Assembly (NCBI GenBank): GCA_037129925.1
Contig: JBAXTZ010000016.1
Span: 1-64,000, forward strand
Source of the DNA: JBAXTZ01 sp037129925
GTDB taxonomy: Bacteria; Bacillota; Negativicutes; JBAXTZ01
DNA length: 64,000 nucleotides
Reading direction: 5' to 3'
Of the stretch, positions 1-7,847 are shown one piece after another. The number at the start of each line of letters is the position of its first letter. The first letter of the stretch is position 1. The notes beneath the pieces were generated by a model. That model did no database searches and was not told the DNA's origin. It saw nothing but the letters and a program-made list of their open reading frames with translations. Position numbers and translations under genes: made by a program.

Positions 1-68
1 CTTCAACCCGCTGGTCGACCGCTTGAGTTTTGAGCCGTTGTCCGGCCTGCTCTCTAGCGGTGAGATGA

Positions 69-97
69 ATTATACTCGACAGAGGTAGATCCGTCAA
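69..97 (-). promoter_or_regulatory. Strong sigma70-type promoter pointing out of the window
   Basis: On the minus strand TTGACG (97-92) is followed after exactly 17 bases by TATAAT (74-69). Transcription would start near 62 and run leftward out of the window. Such near-consensus promoters often serve stable RNAs or strong phage genes, but the transcribed 60 bases are not recognised. Positions 98-256 hold AT-rich DNA with an 11-bp tandem duplication (GTTTTTTGTGA, about 112-135) and no gene. Confidence 0.6.
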
Positions 98-256
98 GCA
101 CTATTTTCAAAGTTTTTTGTGAGTTTTTTGTGAGTCGGGGTTTGTAAAGGTTACTTGGTCTTTGATGGCACTTACTTGATCGTAAATAAATATTTTTTAG
201 TATATTTTATGGTCATCAAAAAAACTCACAAGTAATCTACATATTGCAATAAACCA

Positions 257-1330
257 CTATACATGCGGGGGCGTCAACACTTTTTCGGATAGCACCTTCT
301 GCTTTTTATCTCTCTTACTGTTTCGGTAATCCTGATTATCGGCTGCCTTAGCGCAGGCGCTCTTGATAGTAGTCTCTCCATCTGGACGTGGACAATATTT
401 AGCTTTTGAAGCTGGTCGGTCAACATAAAAGTACTTGCTACAATGAATGTATGCACATTTTCTATAGTGCTGGGGTTTAGTCAAAATATAGTATAGGCGG
501 TACCACATGGCAAACCAAAGGTTCGGCAAGAAATGATCTGGCTGAAACGTACCTAATTTATCATTGTACGCTAAAGAAATATGAATTCGCTCAAAGTATC
601 TCTGGGATAACCTAATAATGCGATTATTAGCTTCATCAAGGAGGTTCATTTTTTTGTCGGCGGCCCGCTTAATAAAGAGTTCTAGCGTATCAGTATCGCA
701 TTCTGGATGATTTATCGATACTAAAGCCTTTCTACCCGCTGGTGTTGTAAACCCAAATATCCCGGCTGCTTCTATTTTCTGAAAAGCCACGAAAGGCTCT
801 CGTAAAGTCTTTATCATGGCCTCAATGGTTTCAATAAGCATGATGCTGTACTTAGAAAATGGAGATACGCAAGAAGGAGAGTCAGTAGCGTTTGTAAGCG
901 TCATTAATGACGTTTCGATACGGCATAAATCATTAAATGGATTGTTAACTCCATGAGGCTGAGCAAAAGTTTCTCGTTCAGGAAATTCATGGGGTAGTCC
1001 ATATGTCTTTACCCAACACAGTATATTGTGATGGCGTTCTTCAACAGATTCAGGTAAAGGAATCTGCGCAAAGCTTTCTGCGGGAATAGTTTCCGCATTG
1101 CTTATGTCGTAGACCATCTTTCGGCTCTCTTTATCAACAACGAGTATCTTTGTCTTAGGGCTGCAATCTAACTGCTTAAAGATATATTTTCTTTTTTCCG
1201 AATCAGGCTCGAGTTCAAGATATTTTTCTATGGTCAAAATTTGTATAGTCTTGTAAACCGGCCAATCATGGCGCGCGGTAGGTTGAACTATTTTTACGTT
1301 CTTCAAAATCATCTCCAAATAAGGGCGCAT
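257..1330 (-). CDS. Hypothetical protein with C-terminal zinc-ribbon-like motif
   Basis: The 357-residue product is not assigned to a named family. Its C-terminal 70 residues contain CAYIHCSKYFYVDR followed by KYCPRP and a further Cys (SACAK). This spacing recalls the CGNR/zinc-ribbon tails of some Firmicute regulators and element-borne proteins. The rest is mixed alpha/beta with no signal peptide or membrane segment. It is transcribed divergently from the rest of the element, from a promoter at 1358-1386, which is the position a regulator would take. That role is inference. The start at 1330 has only a distant purine-rich stretch upstream. Confidence 0.6.
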   Translation of the reverse strand: MRPYLEMILKNVKIVQPTARHDWPVYKTIQILTIEKYLELEPDSEKRKYIFKQLDCSPKTKILVVDKESRKMVYDISNAETIPAESFAQIPLPESVEERHHNILCWVKTYGLPHEFPERETFAQPHGVNNPFNDLCRIETSLMTLTNATDSPSCVSPFSKYSIMLIETIEAMIKTLREPFVAFQKIEAAGIFGFTTPAGRKALVSINHPECDTDTLELFIKRAADKKMNLLDEANNRIIRLSQRYFERIHISLAYNDKLGTFQPDHFLPNLWFAMWYRLYYILTKPQHYRKCAYIHCSKYFYVDRPASKAKYCPRPDGETTIKSACAKAADNQDYRNSKRDKKQKVLSEKVLTPPHV

Positions 1331-1357
1331 TTAAGGGCTGTAAACGCCCTTTGTTTT

Positions 1358-1386
1358 ATTATAACATATGAGAAAGCACCAAACAA
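1358..1386 (-). promoter_or_regulatory. Promoter of the divergent hypothetical gene, with operator-like inverted repeat
   Basis: On the minus strand TTGTTT (1386-1381), a 17-base spacer and a perfect TATAAT (1363-1358) precede the gene ending at 257. Between -10 and the start codon lies the inverted repeat AAGGGC (1333-1338) / GCCCTT (1346-1351). It could be an operator or a 5' stem on the mRNA. Confidence 0.5.
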
Positions 1387-1418
1387 AAATAAACTGATTA
1401 AGGAAGGTGAAAAAACTT

Positions 1419-1499
1419 ATGGAAGCCTATCACAAAGTCAAATCCGTGGTCAATGGAGCGTCGAGACAAAAAATTATTCGAGGTGAAAATGTACAATGA
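1419..1499 (+). CDS. Small 26-residue ORF, translationally coupled to the next gene
   Basis: A strong ribosome site AAGGAAGGTG (1400-1409) lies nine bases before ATG 1419. The ORF encodes 26 residues starting MEAYHKVKSVV and ending at TGA 1497-1499. It overlaps the ATG of the DUF3102-like gene at 1489 by 11 bases in a different frame, so translation of the small ORF could deliver ribosomes to the downstream start, whose own SD (GAGGTG) sits very close to its ATG. Function unknown; it may be only a leader cistron. Confidence 0.5.
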   Translation: MEAYHKVKSVVNGASRQKIIRGENVQ

Positions 1500-2094
1500 A
1501 CCGCGCTTCAATTACGCTCAAGTTGACCCAGACACTGCAAATCTCTTGCGTTCAACCGCACATGAAATACAAAGCTCGCAGTGCAGAACTCGCGAGGCAT
1601 TGGGCAAAACTCTAAAGAACGCAAAGAAAAGGTTGGCACAAACTGGTCACGTCTGTTTTGCACAGTGGGTATATCAGGAATGTTGTATGTCAGCTACAAC
1701 GGCTAGAAACATGATTAGCGTTCATGAATTGATTGTGAACAATGTTCCCGATCGAGAACTTATCGAGATGCTCCCCGCGTCTCTTGCCTACGAAATCGCA
1801 AAACCTACAGCAGACCAAATATTAAAGGCTGCCGTCCTCAGCGGGGGCATAACGACGCACAGAGAGTACAAGAAGTTGGAAGCAGCTAAAATTAGAATAG
1901 CGCAAGACGCTGCTGCCGCTAAAATGATGCTAAAAACTGCTGCGGCGGGTTTAACCAGATCCGAACGAGATCGTAGTGAATTTGAGGCGAAACAAAAGCA
2001 GGCGCAGCACAACTTGTCCAAGTCCATTAAGGATAACGAACAGCTGCTGTGGAAGTTATTTCTTCTGACACACAAGAATTCCGTGTTAGCGTGA
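1489..2094 (+). CDS. DUF3102-like phage protein
   Basis: The 201-residue cytoplasmic product has a pattern resembling DUF3102 proteins of Firmicute phages: an N-terminal helix with AHEIQSSQCRTREALGKTL, then a segment ending in FAQWVYQECCMSATTARNMI that looks like a helix-turn-helix module. The C-terminal third (about residues 110-190) is Ala/Lys/Gln-rich and probably coiled coil. Start chosen at 1489 (GAGGTG just upstream); an in-frame ATG at 1453 lacks an SD. DUF3102 function is unknown, though the location before excisionase and replication genes suggests early element functions. Confidence 0.6.
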   Translation: MYNEPRFNYAQVDPDTANLLRSTAHEIQSSQCRTREALGKTLKNAKKRLAQTGHVCFAQWVYQECCMSATTARNMISVHELIVNNVPDRELIEMLPASLAYEIAKPTADQILKAAVLSGGITTHREYKKLEAAKIRIAQDAAAAKMMLKTAAAGLTRSERDRSEFEAKQKQAQHNLSKSIKDNEQLLWKLFLLTHKNSVLA

Positions 2095-2160
2095 CAATCT
2101 GCAACACTGACCAACTACGCATTGACAACAATCCCCCAATTAAAAGAAAGGAGACATACA

Positions 2161-2355
2161 ATGTCACGTTTTCTAAACGTTTCCGAGGCTGCAAAACTCC
2201 TCGGCGTATCAACCCAGCACCTATACAACCTGTTGGCTCGCAAAAGTCCTGAACTAAAAGCTATCAAGCTTGGGCGCCGCTACCTACTGCCGGCAGACCA
2301 GTTCAACCCGGGAGGAAAGCCTGATGACACAGCCGAAGCAGAACAAATTCACTAG
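2161..2355 (+). CDS. Excisionase-family helix-turn-helix DNA-binding protein
   Basis: This 64-residue protein is a compact winged-helix/HTH_17 domain: FLNVSEAAKLLGVS (first helices), YNLLARKSPEL (recognition region) and KLGRRYLLPADQF (wing). That is the layout of excisionase/MerR-like HTH_17 proteins, which direct the integrase toward excision or regulate element promoters. Start at 2161 is set by GAAAGGAG seven bases upstream; an in-frame codon at 2122 has no SD. The gene overlaps the primase gene by 32 bases. Confidence 0.8.
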   Translation: MSRFLNVSEAAKLLGVSTQHLYNLLARKSPELKAIKLGRRYLLPADQFNPGGKPDDTAEAEQIH

Positions 2356-4495
2356 GGCCGCGCTCGAATACGTGCGAAAGGACATCCCAGTCTTTGCCTG
2401 CCACTCAATCGAGAAAAGCGGCGAGTGCACATGTGGCAAACGTGAATGTAAGAGTCCCGGTAAGCACCCCGTTAAATGGGGTGGTTTCAGCAACGCCACT
2501 ACTGATGAAGGAGAGATCGAAAAGGCATTTCCCTTCGTAGTTCCTCGCAACATCGGAATCGCTACCGGCTCAGCGGCAGGTTTCTTCGTTCTTGATGTTG
2601 ATGTCAAAAGCAATGGGCTGGAAACTTTGGCCGCACAGGAAGCGGAACACGGACAACTGCCGATAACACCGACGGCAAAGACCGGTGGCGGTGGTAATCA
2701 TTATTACTTCAAACAGATCCCTAGTCTACGCAACAGAACTGGTTTTTTACCCGGTCTCGATATTCGAGCGGAAGGCGGTTACGTTCTTGCCCCACCCAGC
2801 CGACATAAGTCGGGAAATTCGTATGAATGGCTGCCGGGAAAGTCAATACTTGAAATTCCTTTAGCAGAAGCGCCGATTTGGCTAGTCGAACTGATCATTT
2901 CAAAGGCCCGCGCCACTTCATCTCAAACCAATGGCAAAGTACCTGAAGGCGGCAGGCATGATAGCGTTATTCGCTACGCAGTCAAGCTGCATCATTCAGG
3001 AAAGTCTCCTGAGGACTTACTTGAAGAAGTAATCGCATATAACAACGAAAAATGTGAGCCGCCTCTCGAACCGGATGAAGTCGAACGCATCTGCAACGAT
3101 GTAAGCGAATATGAACGATGTTTTGCGCTAACGGACTCCGGCAACGCCGAACGCATTGAAGCATATCTGAGCGATGAACTGCGCTACAACGTTGATATCG
3201 ATAAATGGCTTAATTGGACAAGTAGTCACTGGAATCACTGTCTGGATGCTATTGCAAGAGAAATGGTGTTGCCAATAATGCGCAACATTCCAAAGCAAGC
3301 TGCAGATGCCAGCGATAATATTCAGAAAGAGTTTGTCAGTTTTGCAAAAAAATCAGAATCGCTCCAAGCGCTCAAAAACTGCACTGAACTTGCAAAATCC
3401 AAGCAGAGGCTGCGAATAAGGAACAATGAACTAAACAGCGATAACTGGCTGTTCAACGTTAAGAATGGGACTGTTAATCTCAAAACCGGCGTATTCCAGA
3501 AGCACTGTCGCGACGATCTAATAACAAACCTTGCGAACGTTTTCTATGATCCGGACGCAAAAGCACCATTGTGGGAAAGCGTCGTCAATCGGTGTATGAA
3601 TAACAACTTCGAACTTCTACGATTCCTTAAACAAGCGTTAGGTTACTCACTAACCAGCGAAACCGGCGAGCAAGCGTGCTTTATTATGGTCGGCAAAGGT
3701 GCTAACGGGAAATCATTAATTGCAGACACCATAATGAAACTGCTTGGCTCCTATGCTGTCTCGTGTCCCAGTCAGACACTAATGTCTCGCAAAGGCGATG
3801 CCGGAATTCCTAATGATATTGCTCGTCTCGATGGCGCGCGCTTTATTTTGGCACAGGAAGGTGATGAAAACGACAATATCTCAGAAGCCATTCTCAAAAG
3901 GCTAACTGGGGAGGACAAAATGACTGCTCGGTACCTCTATAAAGAATTTTTCGAGTTCTACAACCGTGGCAAGATTTTTCTTGCTAGTAATCATCTTCCC
4001 AAAATACGGGGTACTGACGAGGGAATCTGGCGCCGGATAAAGCTCATACCTTTTGAAGTTACAATTCCTGCCGCCGAACGTGATAAGCACCTGTCCAAGA
4101 AACTCGAAGCCGAATACTCCGGCATACTTAACTGGCTTATATCGGGACTCAACGATTGGGTGAAAAACGGATTGGTCGAGGCCGCCATCATGACAACCGA
4201 GATTAAACAGTATATTTACGAATCCGACCCCGTCCGGCAGTTCATATCAGAAATGTGTTCTGAACACAGCGGAGGAAGAATTTCATTTCAAAATTTGTAC
4301 TGTTGCTACCGTGATTGGTGCAAAGAAAATGGGCACACGCCGTGCGGTTCAAGAAAACTCAACGACCGATTGAGGGATTTAGGGTTTAAAGGTTTGCGTA
4401 ACGGCGCAAAAGGCCAACACAACTGGCAAAATCTATCAGTCGACACGATAAATGGTCTGGATTGCGGGATAACTATCTATACAAATACTGGCTAG
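2324..4495 (+). CDS. Primase-polymerase / D5-family (P4-type) helicase replication protein
   Basis: The 723-residue product combines an N-terminal prim-pol domain (about residues 10-200; catalytic LDVDV near 90-94 and a GGGGNHYY segment) with a linker and a C-terminal D5/SF3 helicase. Its Walker A motif GKGANGKS is at residues 457-464, followed by a Walker B-type region and sensor residues before a C-terminal winged helix. Such proteins unwind and prime element DNA at its own origin. An early Cys cluster (CTCGKREC) near residues 35-43 may bind zinc. Start 2324 is preceded by GGAGGAAAG; an upstream in-frame codon at 2270 lies inside the excisionase gene without an SD. Confidence 0.88.
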   Translation: MTQPKQNKFTRAALEYVRKDIPVFACHSIEKSGECTCGKRECKSPGKHPVKWGGFSNATTDEGEIEKAFPFVVPRNIGIATGSAAGFFVLDVDVKSNGLETLAAQEAEHGQLPITPTAKTGGGGNHYYFKQIPSLRNRTGFLPGLDIRAEGGYVLAPPSRHKSGNSYEWLPGKSILEIPLAEAPIWLVELIISKARATSSQTNGKVPEGGRHDSVIRYAVKLHHSGKSPEDLLEEVIAYNNEKCEPPLEPDEVERICNDVSEYERCFALTDSGNAERIEAYLSDELRYNVDIDKWLNWTSSHWNHCLDAIAREMVLPIMRNIPKQAADASDNIQKEFVSFAKKSESLQALKNCTELAKSKQRLRIRNNELNSDNWLFNVKNGTVNLKTGVFQKHCRDDLITNLANVFYDPDAKAPLWESVVNRCMNNNFELLRFLKQALGYSLTSETGEQACFIMVGKGANGKSLIADTIMKLLGSYAVSCPSQTLMSRKGDAGIPNDIARLDGARFILAQEGDENDNISEAILKRLTGEDKMTARYLYKEFFEFYNRGKIFLASNHLPKIRGTDEGIWRRIKLIPFEVTIPAAERDKHLSKKLEAEYSGILNWLISGLNDWVKNGLVEAAIMTTEIKQYIYESDPVRQFISEMCSEHSGGRISFQNLYCCYRDWCKENGHTPCGSRKLNDRLRDLGFKGLRNGAKGQHNWQNLSVDTINGLDCGITIYTNTG

Positions 4496-4511
4496 GAGCT
4501 ATCAAAGGGTA

Positions 4512-4572
4512 ATAGCGCCTCTGTAATTGTTATAAGACTTAAGAGACAAGTTAATAATTATGGAGGCGCTAT
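4512..4572 (+). promoter_or_regulatory. Long hairpin sequestering the integrase ribosome-binding site
   Basis: ATAGCGCCTC (4512-4521) is perfectly complementary to GAGGCGCTAT (4563-4572), which contains the integrase SD and ends at the base before its ATG. Inside, TAATTGTTA and TAATAATTA nearly pair, extending the stem to roughly 20 bp around a 15-20 base loop. A transcript reading through from the primase gene would fold and hide the SD, whereas one starting inside the loop would not. The structure is seen; the regulatory role is inference. Confidence 0.6.
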
Positions 4573-5772
4573 ATGTCCAAAAAAAGCTTCGGAACAGTGG
4601 TTGCTTTGAAGGGTTACAAATACTTCAAAATAACCTTCATCGACCGAAACACAGAAAAGCTCGAACGGAAATATTTCCGCATTGATCCCAAAACGAAACA
4701 GCCGCAAAAGGCTGCTGAAAAAGAGGCGAGAAAATGGTTTGAAGACTACGAACGAGGAATCAGAACCAACACCGACATCACGCTTGAAGCGTGGCTTACC
4801 CAATGGCTTGAAACCTACTGTCAGCCACAACGAGCAGATGGCAGCGGTGGTTCCGTTACCCAAAAAACTTACGAAGGTTACAAATTTCACGTCCAGTACA
4901 TCAACAAATATTTAGGGAGCCACAAATTGCACACCTTAACCGATCTCACAATCTCCAAATTCTTTAACATGTTAAGCATACAACCGGGGCTTGGAAGAAG
5001 CGGAACAGGTCTGTCGATGAAAAGCATCAAAAATATGCGGCGCACATTGATTACGGCGCTCAACAGGGCTGTTAGGTCAGGCTACATCTTAAAAAACCCA
5101 GCGCAAGACACTAAAACACCGTCAGGTGAAGCAAATGCTGAAGAAAAAGTCTTTGCGTTTAGCGAGGAACAGCTACTCAAATTACTTGGTTTGGCTGAGC
5201 TTAAAGGCGGCATAACGCACATTGCGGTTTACATTGCAGCAGCAACAGGAATGCGCATTGGTGAAGTTTTCGGGTTACGCTGGCAATGTGTTGATTTTAC
5301 CGATAAGACAATCTTTGTAAACCGCTCGGCCGCTTGCACTAAAGAATACGGGATGATGCTTAAAACCACAAAAACGGGAAACTCCCGAAAGATTGAAGTC
5401 GACGACAAGTTGCTGACTAAGCTGATGCAATGGAAACTCCAGCAGATCGAGCACAAAAACATGCTTGGCGAACTGTACGAAGATAAAGATTTAGTAATCG
5501 CAAACGAATATGGCCGTCTGATGGATACAAACAACTTCTCTGCCAGAAACTACCGTACTCTTCTAAGCGAGCTAGGCCTTGATGGCTTCAATTTCCATAG
5601 TCTGCGCCATACTCACGCAAGCATATTAATCAAAAGAGGGATAGCGATCAACACCGTTTCCCGAAGGCTCGGTCATTCTAACCCGTCAACGACGCTGGGA
5701 ATATATGCCCATCTATTACCAGACTCACAAAGCAAAGCCGTGGCGGTTATGTCAGATGTCTATGGCAGCTAA
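4573..5772 (+). CDS. int: Tyrosine recombinase (site-specific integrase)
   Basis: The 399-residue phage-type integrase has an N-terminal arm-binding region (residues 1-60, FKITFIDR), a SAM-like core-binding domain (about 65-175) and a C-terminal catalytic domain. Catalytic residues visible are Arg228 (GMRIGEVFGL), His342 and Arg345 (HSLRHTH), His368 (LGHSNP) and the nucleophile Tyr378 (LGIYAHL). It would recombine the element with the adjacent tRNA-Arg gene. It reads toward the tRNA, with one small gene in between. SD GGAGGCGC lies in the hairpin at 4512-4572. Confidence 0.93.
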   Translation: MSKKSFGTVVALKGYKYFKITFIDRNTEKLERKYFRIDPKTKQPQKAAEKEARKWFEDYERGIRTNTDITLEAWLTQWLETYCQPQRADGSGGSVTQKTYEGYKFHVQYINKYLGSHKLHTLTDLTISKFFNMLSIQPGLGRSGTGLSMKSIKNMRRTLITALNRAVRSGYILKNPAQDTKTPSGEANAEEKVFAFSEEQLLKLLGLAELKGGITHIAVYIAAATGMRIGEVFGLRWQCVDFTDKTIFVNRSAACTKEYGMMLKTTKTGNSRKIEVDDKLLTKLMQWKLQQIEHKNMLGELYEDKDLVIANEYGRLMDTNNFSARNYRTLLSELGLDGFNFHSLRHTHASILIKRGIAINTVSRRLGHSNPSTTLGIYAHLLPDSQSKAVAVMSDVYGS

Positions 5773-5816
5773 AACATCATATCGTTGCCCAACGGGCAAT
5801 GGAAAGGACTATCAAA

Positions 5817-6242
5817 GTGAATAACAGCTCAGACAAAGAATTAGGTACATGTCCAATCTGCGGACGTGGCTATAATGGCGGCAAACTCGATCACGATCGC
5901 CCGTGCAGTAATTACCAAGCAGCTTGCAAACACTTCGATGTAACTCCCCTACGATTAGACAGCCTCGAAGCAATTAAGTTACGTGCGTGGTGTACATATA
6001 GTGATGAATCGTTACCGCTTGACAAACGATCTGAAGCCGTTCTAAATACTCTTAGCACCTACTTTTATCAGAGCTTGTTTGGCTCATTTAGGAGCAAAAG
6101 AAAACCTCGGTATGACGGCCATCCCAACGCTAAAGAGTACATTGCCGAGTTACTGCGCCAGAATAGTATGTTTGGGCGCTTTCCTAAAGAAGTCGTCCAA
6201 CGGCTTCGGCAGCAATACGGCATTGAACCCAATACTGTGTAG
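5817..6242 (+). CDS. Hypothetical element protein with N-terminal zinc-knuckle motif
   Basis: The 141-residue protein has a CPICGRGYNGGKLDHDRPC segment at its N-terminus, a plausible zinc-binding CPxC...H...C knuckle, followed by an alpha-helical region rich in Arg/Lys. I do not recognise the family. GTG 5817 is favoured because GGAAAGGA lies eight bases upstream; ATG 5799 in frame overlaps that SD. It is the last gene before the terminator at 6282 and the tRNA, so it is probably element cargo. Confidence 0.6.
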   Translation: MNNSSDKELGTCPICGRGYNGGKLDHDRPCSNYQAACKHFDVTPLRLDSLEAIKLRAWCTYSDESLPLDKRSEAVLNTLSTYFYQSLFGSFRSKRKPRYDGHPNAKEYIAELLRQNSMFGRFPKEVVQRLRQQYGIEPNTV

Positions 6243-6281
6243 AAAAAGACTACATACCAGACAATGTTGTCGCACCAATAA

Positions 6282-6319
6282 AAGGGCTCTGCTAATGATC
6301 GGCAGAGCCTTCTTTTTTT
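6282..6319 (+). terminator. Rho-independent terminator at the element's right end
   Basis: AAGGGCTCTGC (6282-6292) pairs with GCAGAGCCTT (6302-6311), followed by CTTTTTTT. It ends transcription of the integrase region before it reaches the opposing tRNA gene. Confidence 0.85.
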
Positions 6320-6347
6320 GGTTAAAGTATAACTTTGAGTATAACTA

Positions 6348-6383
6348 TCAAAAAAGGGCTCCCGGCGTAAACCGAAAACCCTT
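6348..6383 (-). terminator. Terminator of the tRNA-Arg gene
   Basis: Read on the minus strand, AAGGGTTTTCGG and CCGGGAGCCCTT form a 12-bp stem with several G-U pairs, a six-base loop and a following T-run (6355-6350). It begins eight bases beyond the tRNA CCA end. Confidence 0.65.
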
Positions 6384-6391
6384 GTAATTAC

Positions 6392-6468
6392 TGGCCTGCC
6401 CGGCAGGATTCGAACCTGCGACCTACTGGTTCGAAGCCAGCCACTCTATCCAGCTGAGCTACGGGCAG
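6392..6468 (-). tRNA. tRNA-Arg(UCG)
   Basis: A complete 77-base cloverleaf reads on the minus strand. The 7-bp acceptor stem is CTGCCCG/CGGGCAG, the D arm starts GCTC, the anticodon loop is CTTCGAA (anticodon UCG), the T arm is GCAGG TTCGAAT CCTGC, the discriminator is G and CCA is encoded. Its 3' end faces the integrated element, so it is the probable attachment site. The tRNA is intact, as expected when the element restores the 3' end. Confidence 0.95.
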
Positions 6469-6581
6469 ATTTGGTTGCGTTGTGTCTTGCGTATTATATT
6501 ACGCTACGGCGGGCTTGTCAATTCATTTCGCAACATTGCCGATGTTTTTATAAGCGAACTTCTTTTTGGTTGTTTGAGAAA

Positions 6582-6597
6582 TGTTTCACGTGAAGCA
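6582..6597. promoter_or_regulatory. parS: parS-like ParB/Spo0J binding site
   Basis: TGTTTCACGTGAAGCA differs at one position from the palindromic Firmicute parS consensus TGTTNCACGTGAAACA. ParB binds such sites near oriC to load SMC and segregate origins. It lies in the 240-base spacer between the tRNA and the M42 peptidase. The remainder of that spacer is AT-rich with no further recognisable feature. Confidence 0.75.
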
Positions 6598-6708
6598 TTT
6601 TCTAAACAACCTGTTGAAAGTTGTTAGAATATTTTCACAGTTTTTGCAGGAATTTGACCATGGCAGGGCGAAACAATACGGTAACATTCAATATTTTACG
6701 GAGGTTTT

Positions 6709-7788
6709 ATGATCTGGAAGAAAAGAATCAAATGGTTAAAGACCCTGACCGAGGCCAGCGGCGTTACCGGCGACGAAGGCGAGATTAAAAAGTTACTGGT
6801 CGAGCGGCTGTCCGGCAAAGCCAGCATCAGCTACGACAAGCTCGGCAGCGTGATTTTTGAAAAGGTTGGCGCTCCAACCGGTCCGCGAATTATGCTGGCG
6901 GCACATATGGACGAGATCGGTTTTTTCGTCAAACATATCACCAAGGAAGGTTTTATCAAATTCGGGCAGCTGGGCGGCTGGCCGGACCAGGTACTGTTGT
7001 CGCAGCGCGTGGAGATTTTGAGCAATAGTGGCCGCCATCTTGGCGTTATCGGCAGTATGCCGCCGCATCTCATGGATGCCGAACAGCGCAAGAAACTGGT
7101 CGAGAAAAAAGATATGTACATCGACATCGGCGCTATTGACGAGCAGCAGGTCAAGGCGCTGGGCATCCGTCCCGGCGATCCGATTGTGCCGGTTTCCGAA
7201 TTTAAAGTCATGGGTAACGAAAAACTGCTGCTGGCTAAAGCCTGGGACGACCGGGTGGGTTGCGCGATCATGGTTGACGTGATCGAGGCATTGCAAACCA
7301 TTGATCACCCCAATACGGTATTCGGGGTTGGCACTGTCCAGGAAGAGGTCGGCTTGCGCGGCGCCCGTACCGCAGTTAACGCTGTCAAGCCCGATTTGGC
7401 GATTATCGTCGATGTCGGCATCAACGGCGACACGCCGGGGGTCACGCCGGAAAAGAGCGCAGTTGGTTTGGGTAAAGGCCCGGCGATAACCGTGTATGAT
7501 ACCAGCATGGTTCCGCATCGCCGCTTTAAGGATTTCATCTTTGAACTGGCTGAAAAGCACAACATCCCCTTCCAATATTCAGTAGTAGAAGCCGGCGGCA
7601 CCGATGCCGGGGCCATCCACCTGTCGGATACCGGCGTACCCAGCATCGCCATTTCGATGCCGGCACGCTATATCCACAGCCATAATGGTCTGATTCACAC
7701 CGACGATTACGACAACACGCTCAAGCTAATTACCCTGTTGATTCAGGAACTGACCAGCGAGTGCTATCGGGAAATAATCGAAAACTAA
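6709..7788 (+). CDS. M42 family metallo-aminopeptidase (glutamyl/tetrahedral type)
   Basis: The 359-residue protein is a cytosolic M42 dinuclear metallopeptidase trimming N-terminal residues from short peptides. Visible metal and catalytic motifs are AAHMDEIGF (His66, Asp68), KAWDDRVGCA (bridging Asp near 184), VQEEVGLRGA (catalytic Glu pair), DVGINGDTPG and the C-terminal PARYIHSHNG. Length matches the YsdC/FrvX class. SD GGAGG lies seven bases before the ATG. It is monocistronic, flanked by a terminator at 7801. Substrate preference cannot be read from sequence. Confidence 0.9.
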   Translation: MIWKKRIKWLKTLTEASGVTGDEGEIKKLLVERLSGKASISYDKLGSVIFEKVGAPTGPRIMLAAHMDEIGFFVKHITKEGFIKFGQLGGWPDQVLLSQRVEILSNSGRHLGVIGSMPPHLMDAEQRKKLVEKKDMYIDIGAIDEQQVKALGIRPGDPIVPVSEFKVMGNEKLLLAKAWDDRVGCAIMVDVIEALQTIDHPNTVFGVGTVQEEVGLRGARTAVNAVKPDLAIIVDVGINGDTPGVTPEKSAVGLGKGPAITVYDTSMVPHRRFKDFIFELAEKHNIPFQYSVVEAGGTDAGAIHLSDTGVPSIAISMPARYIHSHNGLIHTDDYDNTLKLITLLIQELTSECYREIIEN

Positions 7789-7800
7789 ACTAACCAACAA

Positions 7801-7847
7801 AAACCGGCTGCTAAGAAACTTTTAGTTTCCCCGCAGCCGGTTTTTTT
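7801..7847 (+). terminator. Rho-independent terminator after the M42 peptidase
   Basis: AACCGGCTGC (7802-7811) pairs with GCAGCCGGTT (7833-7842), followed by TTTTT. A-rich sequence on the other side makes it partly usable by the convergent HEPN gene. Confidence 0.85.

Larger units (their letters stand above)
1..6391. mobile_element. Integrated phage/ICE-like element, left end outside the window
   Basis: The block holds a tyrosine integrase, an excisionase-type HTH protein, a primase-polymerase/D5 helicase, a DUF3102-like protein and two zinc-finger-like hypotheticals. No structural phage genes are visible. Its right side abuts the 3' end of a tRNA-Arg gene, the usual attachment target of tyrosine integrases. 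I did not find a copy of the tRNA 3' half in the first 256 bases, so the left attachment site, and any repressor or mobilisation genes, should lie left of the window. The gene content fits a satellite or cryptic element better than a full prophage. The exact right boundary inside or beside the tRNA is inferred. Confidence 0.7.

Noticed and set aside
1..256. Left attachment site copy of the tRNA-Arg 3' end
   Set aside because: Only a 7-base match (GGCCTGC) to the tRNA end exists; that is chance level.
6793..7575. A 260-codon minus-strand frame opposite the M42 peptidase
   Set aside because: It is a shadow of a high-confidence gene with no family resemblance.
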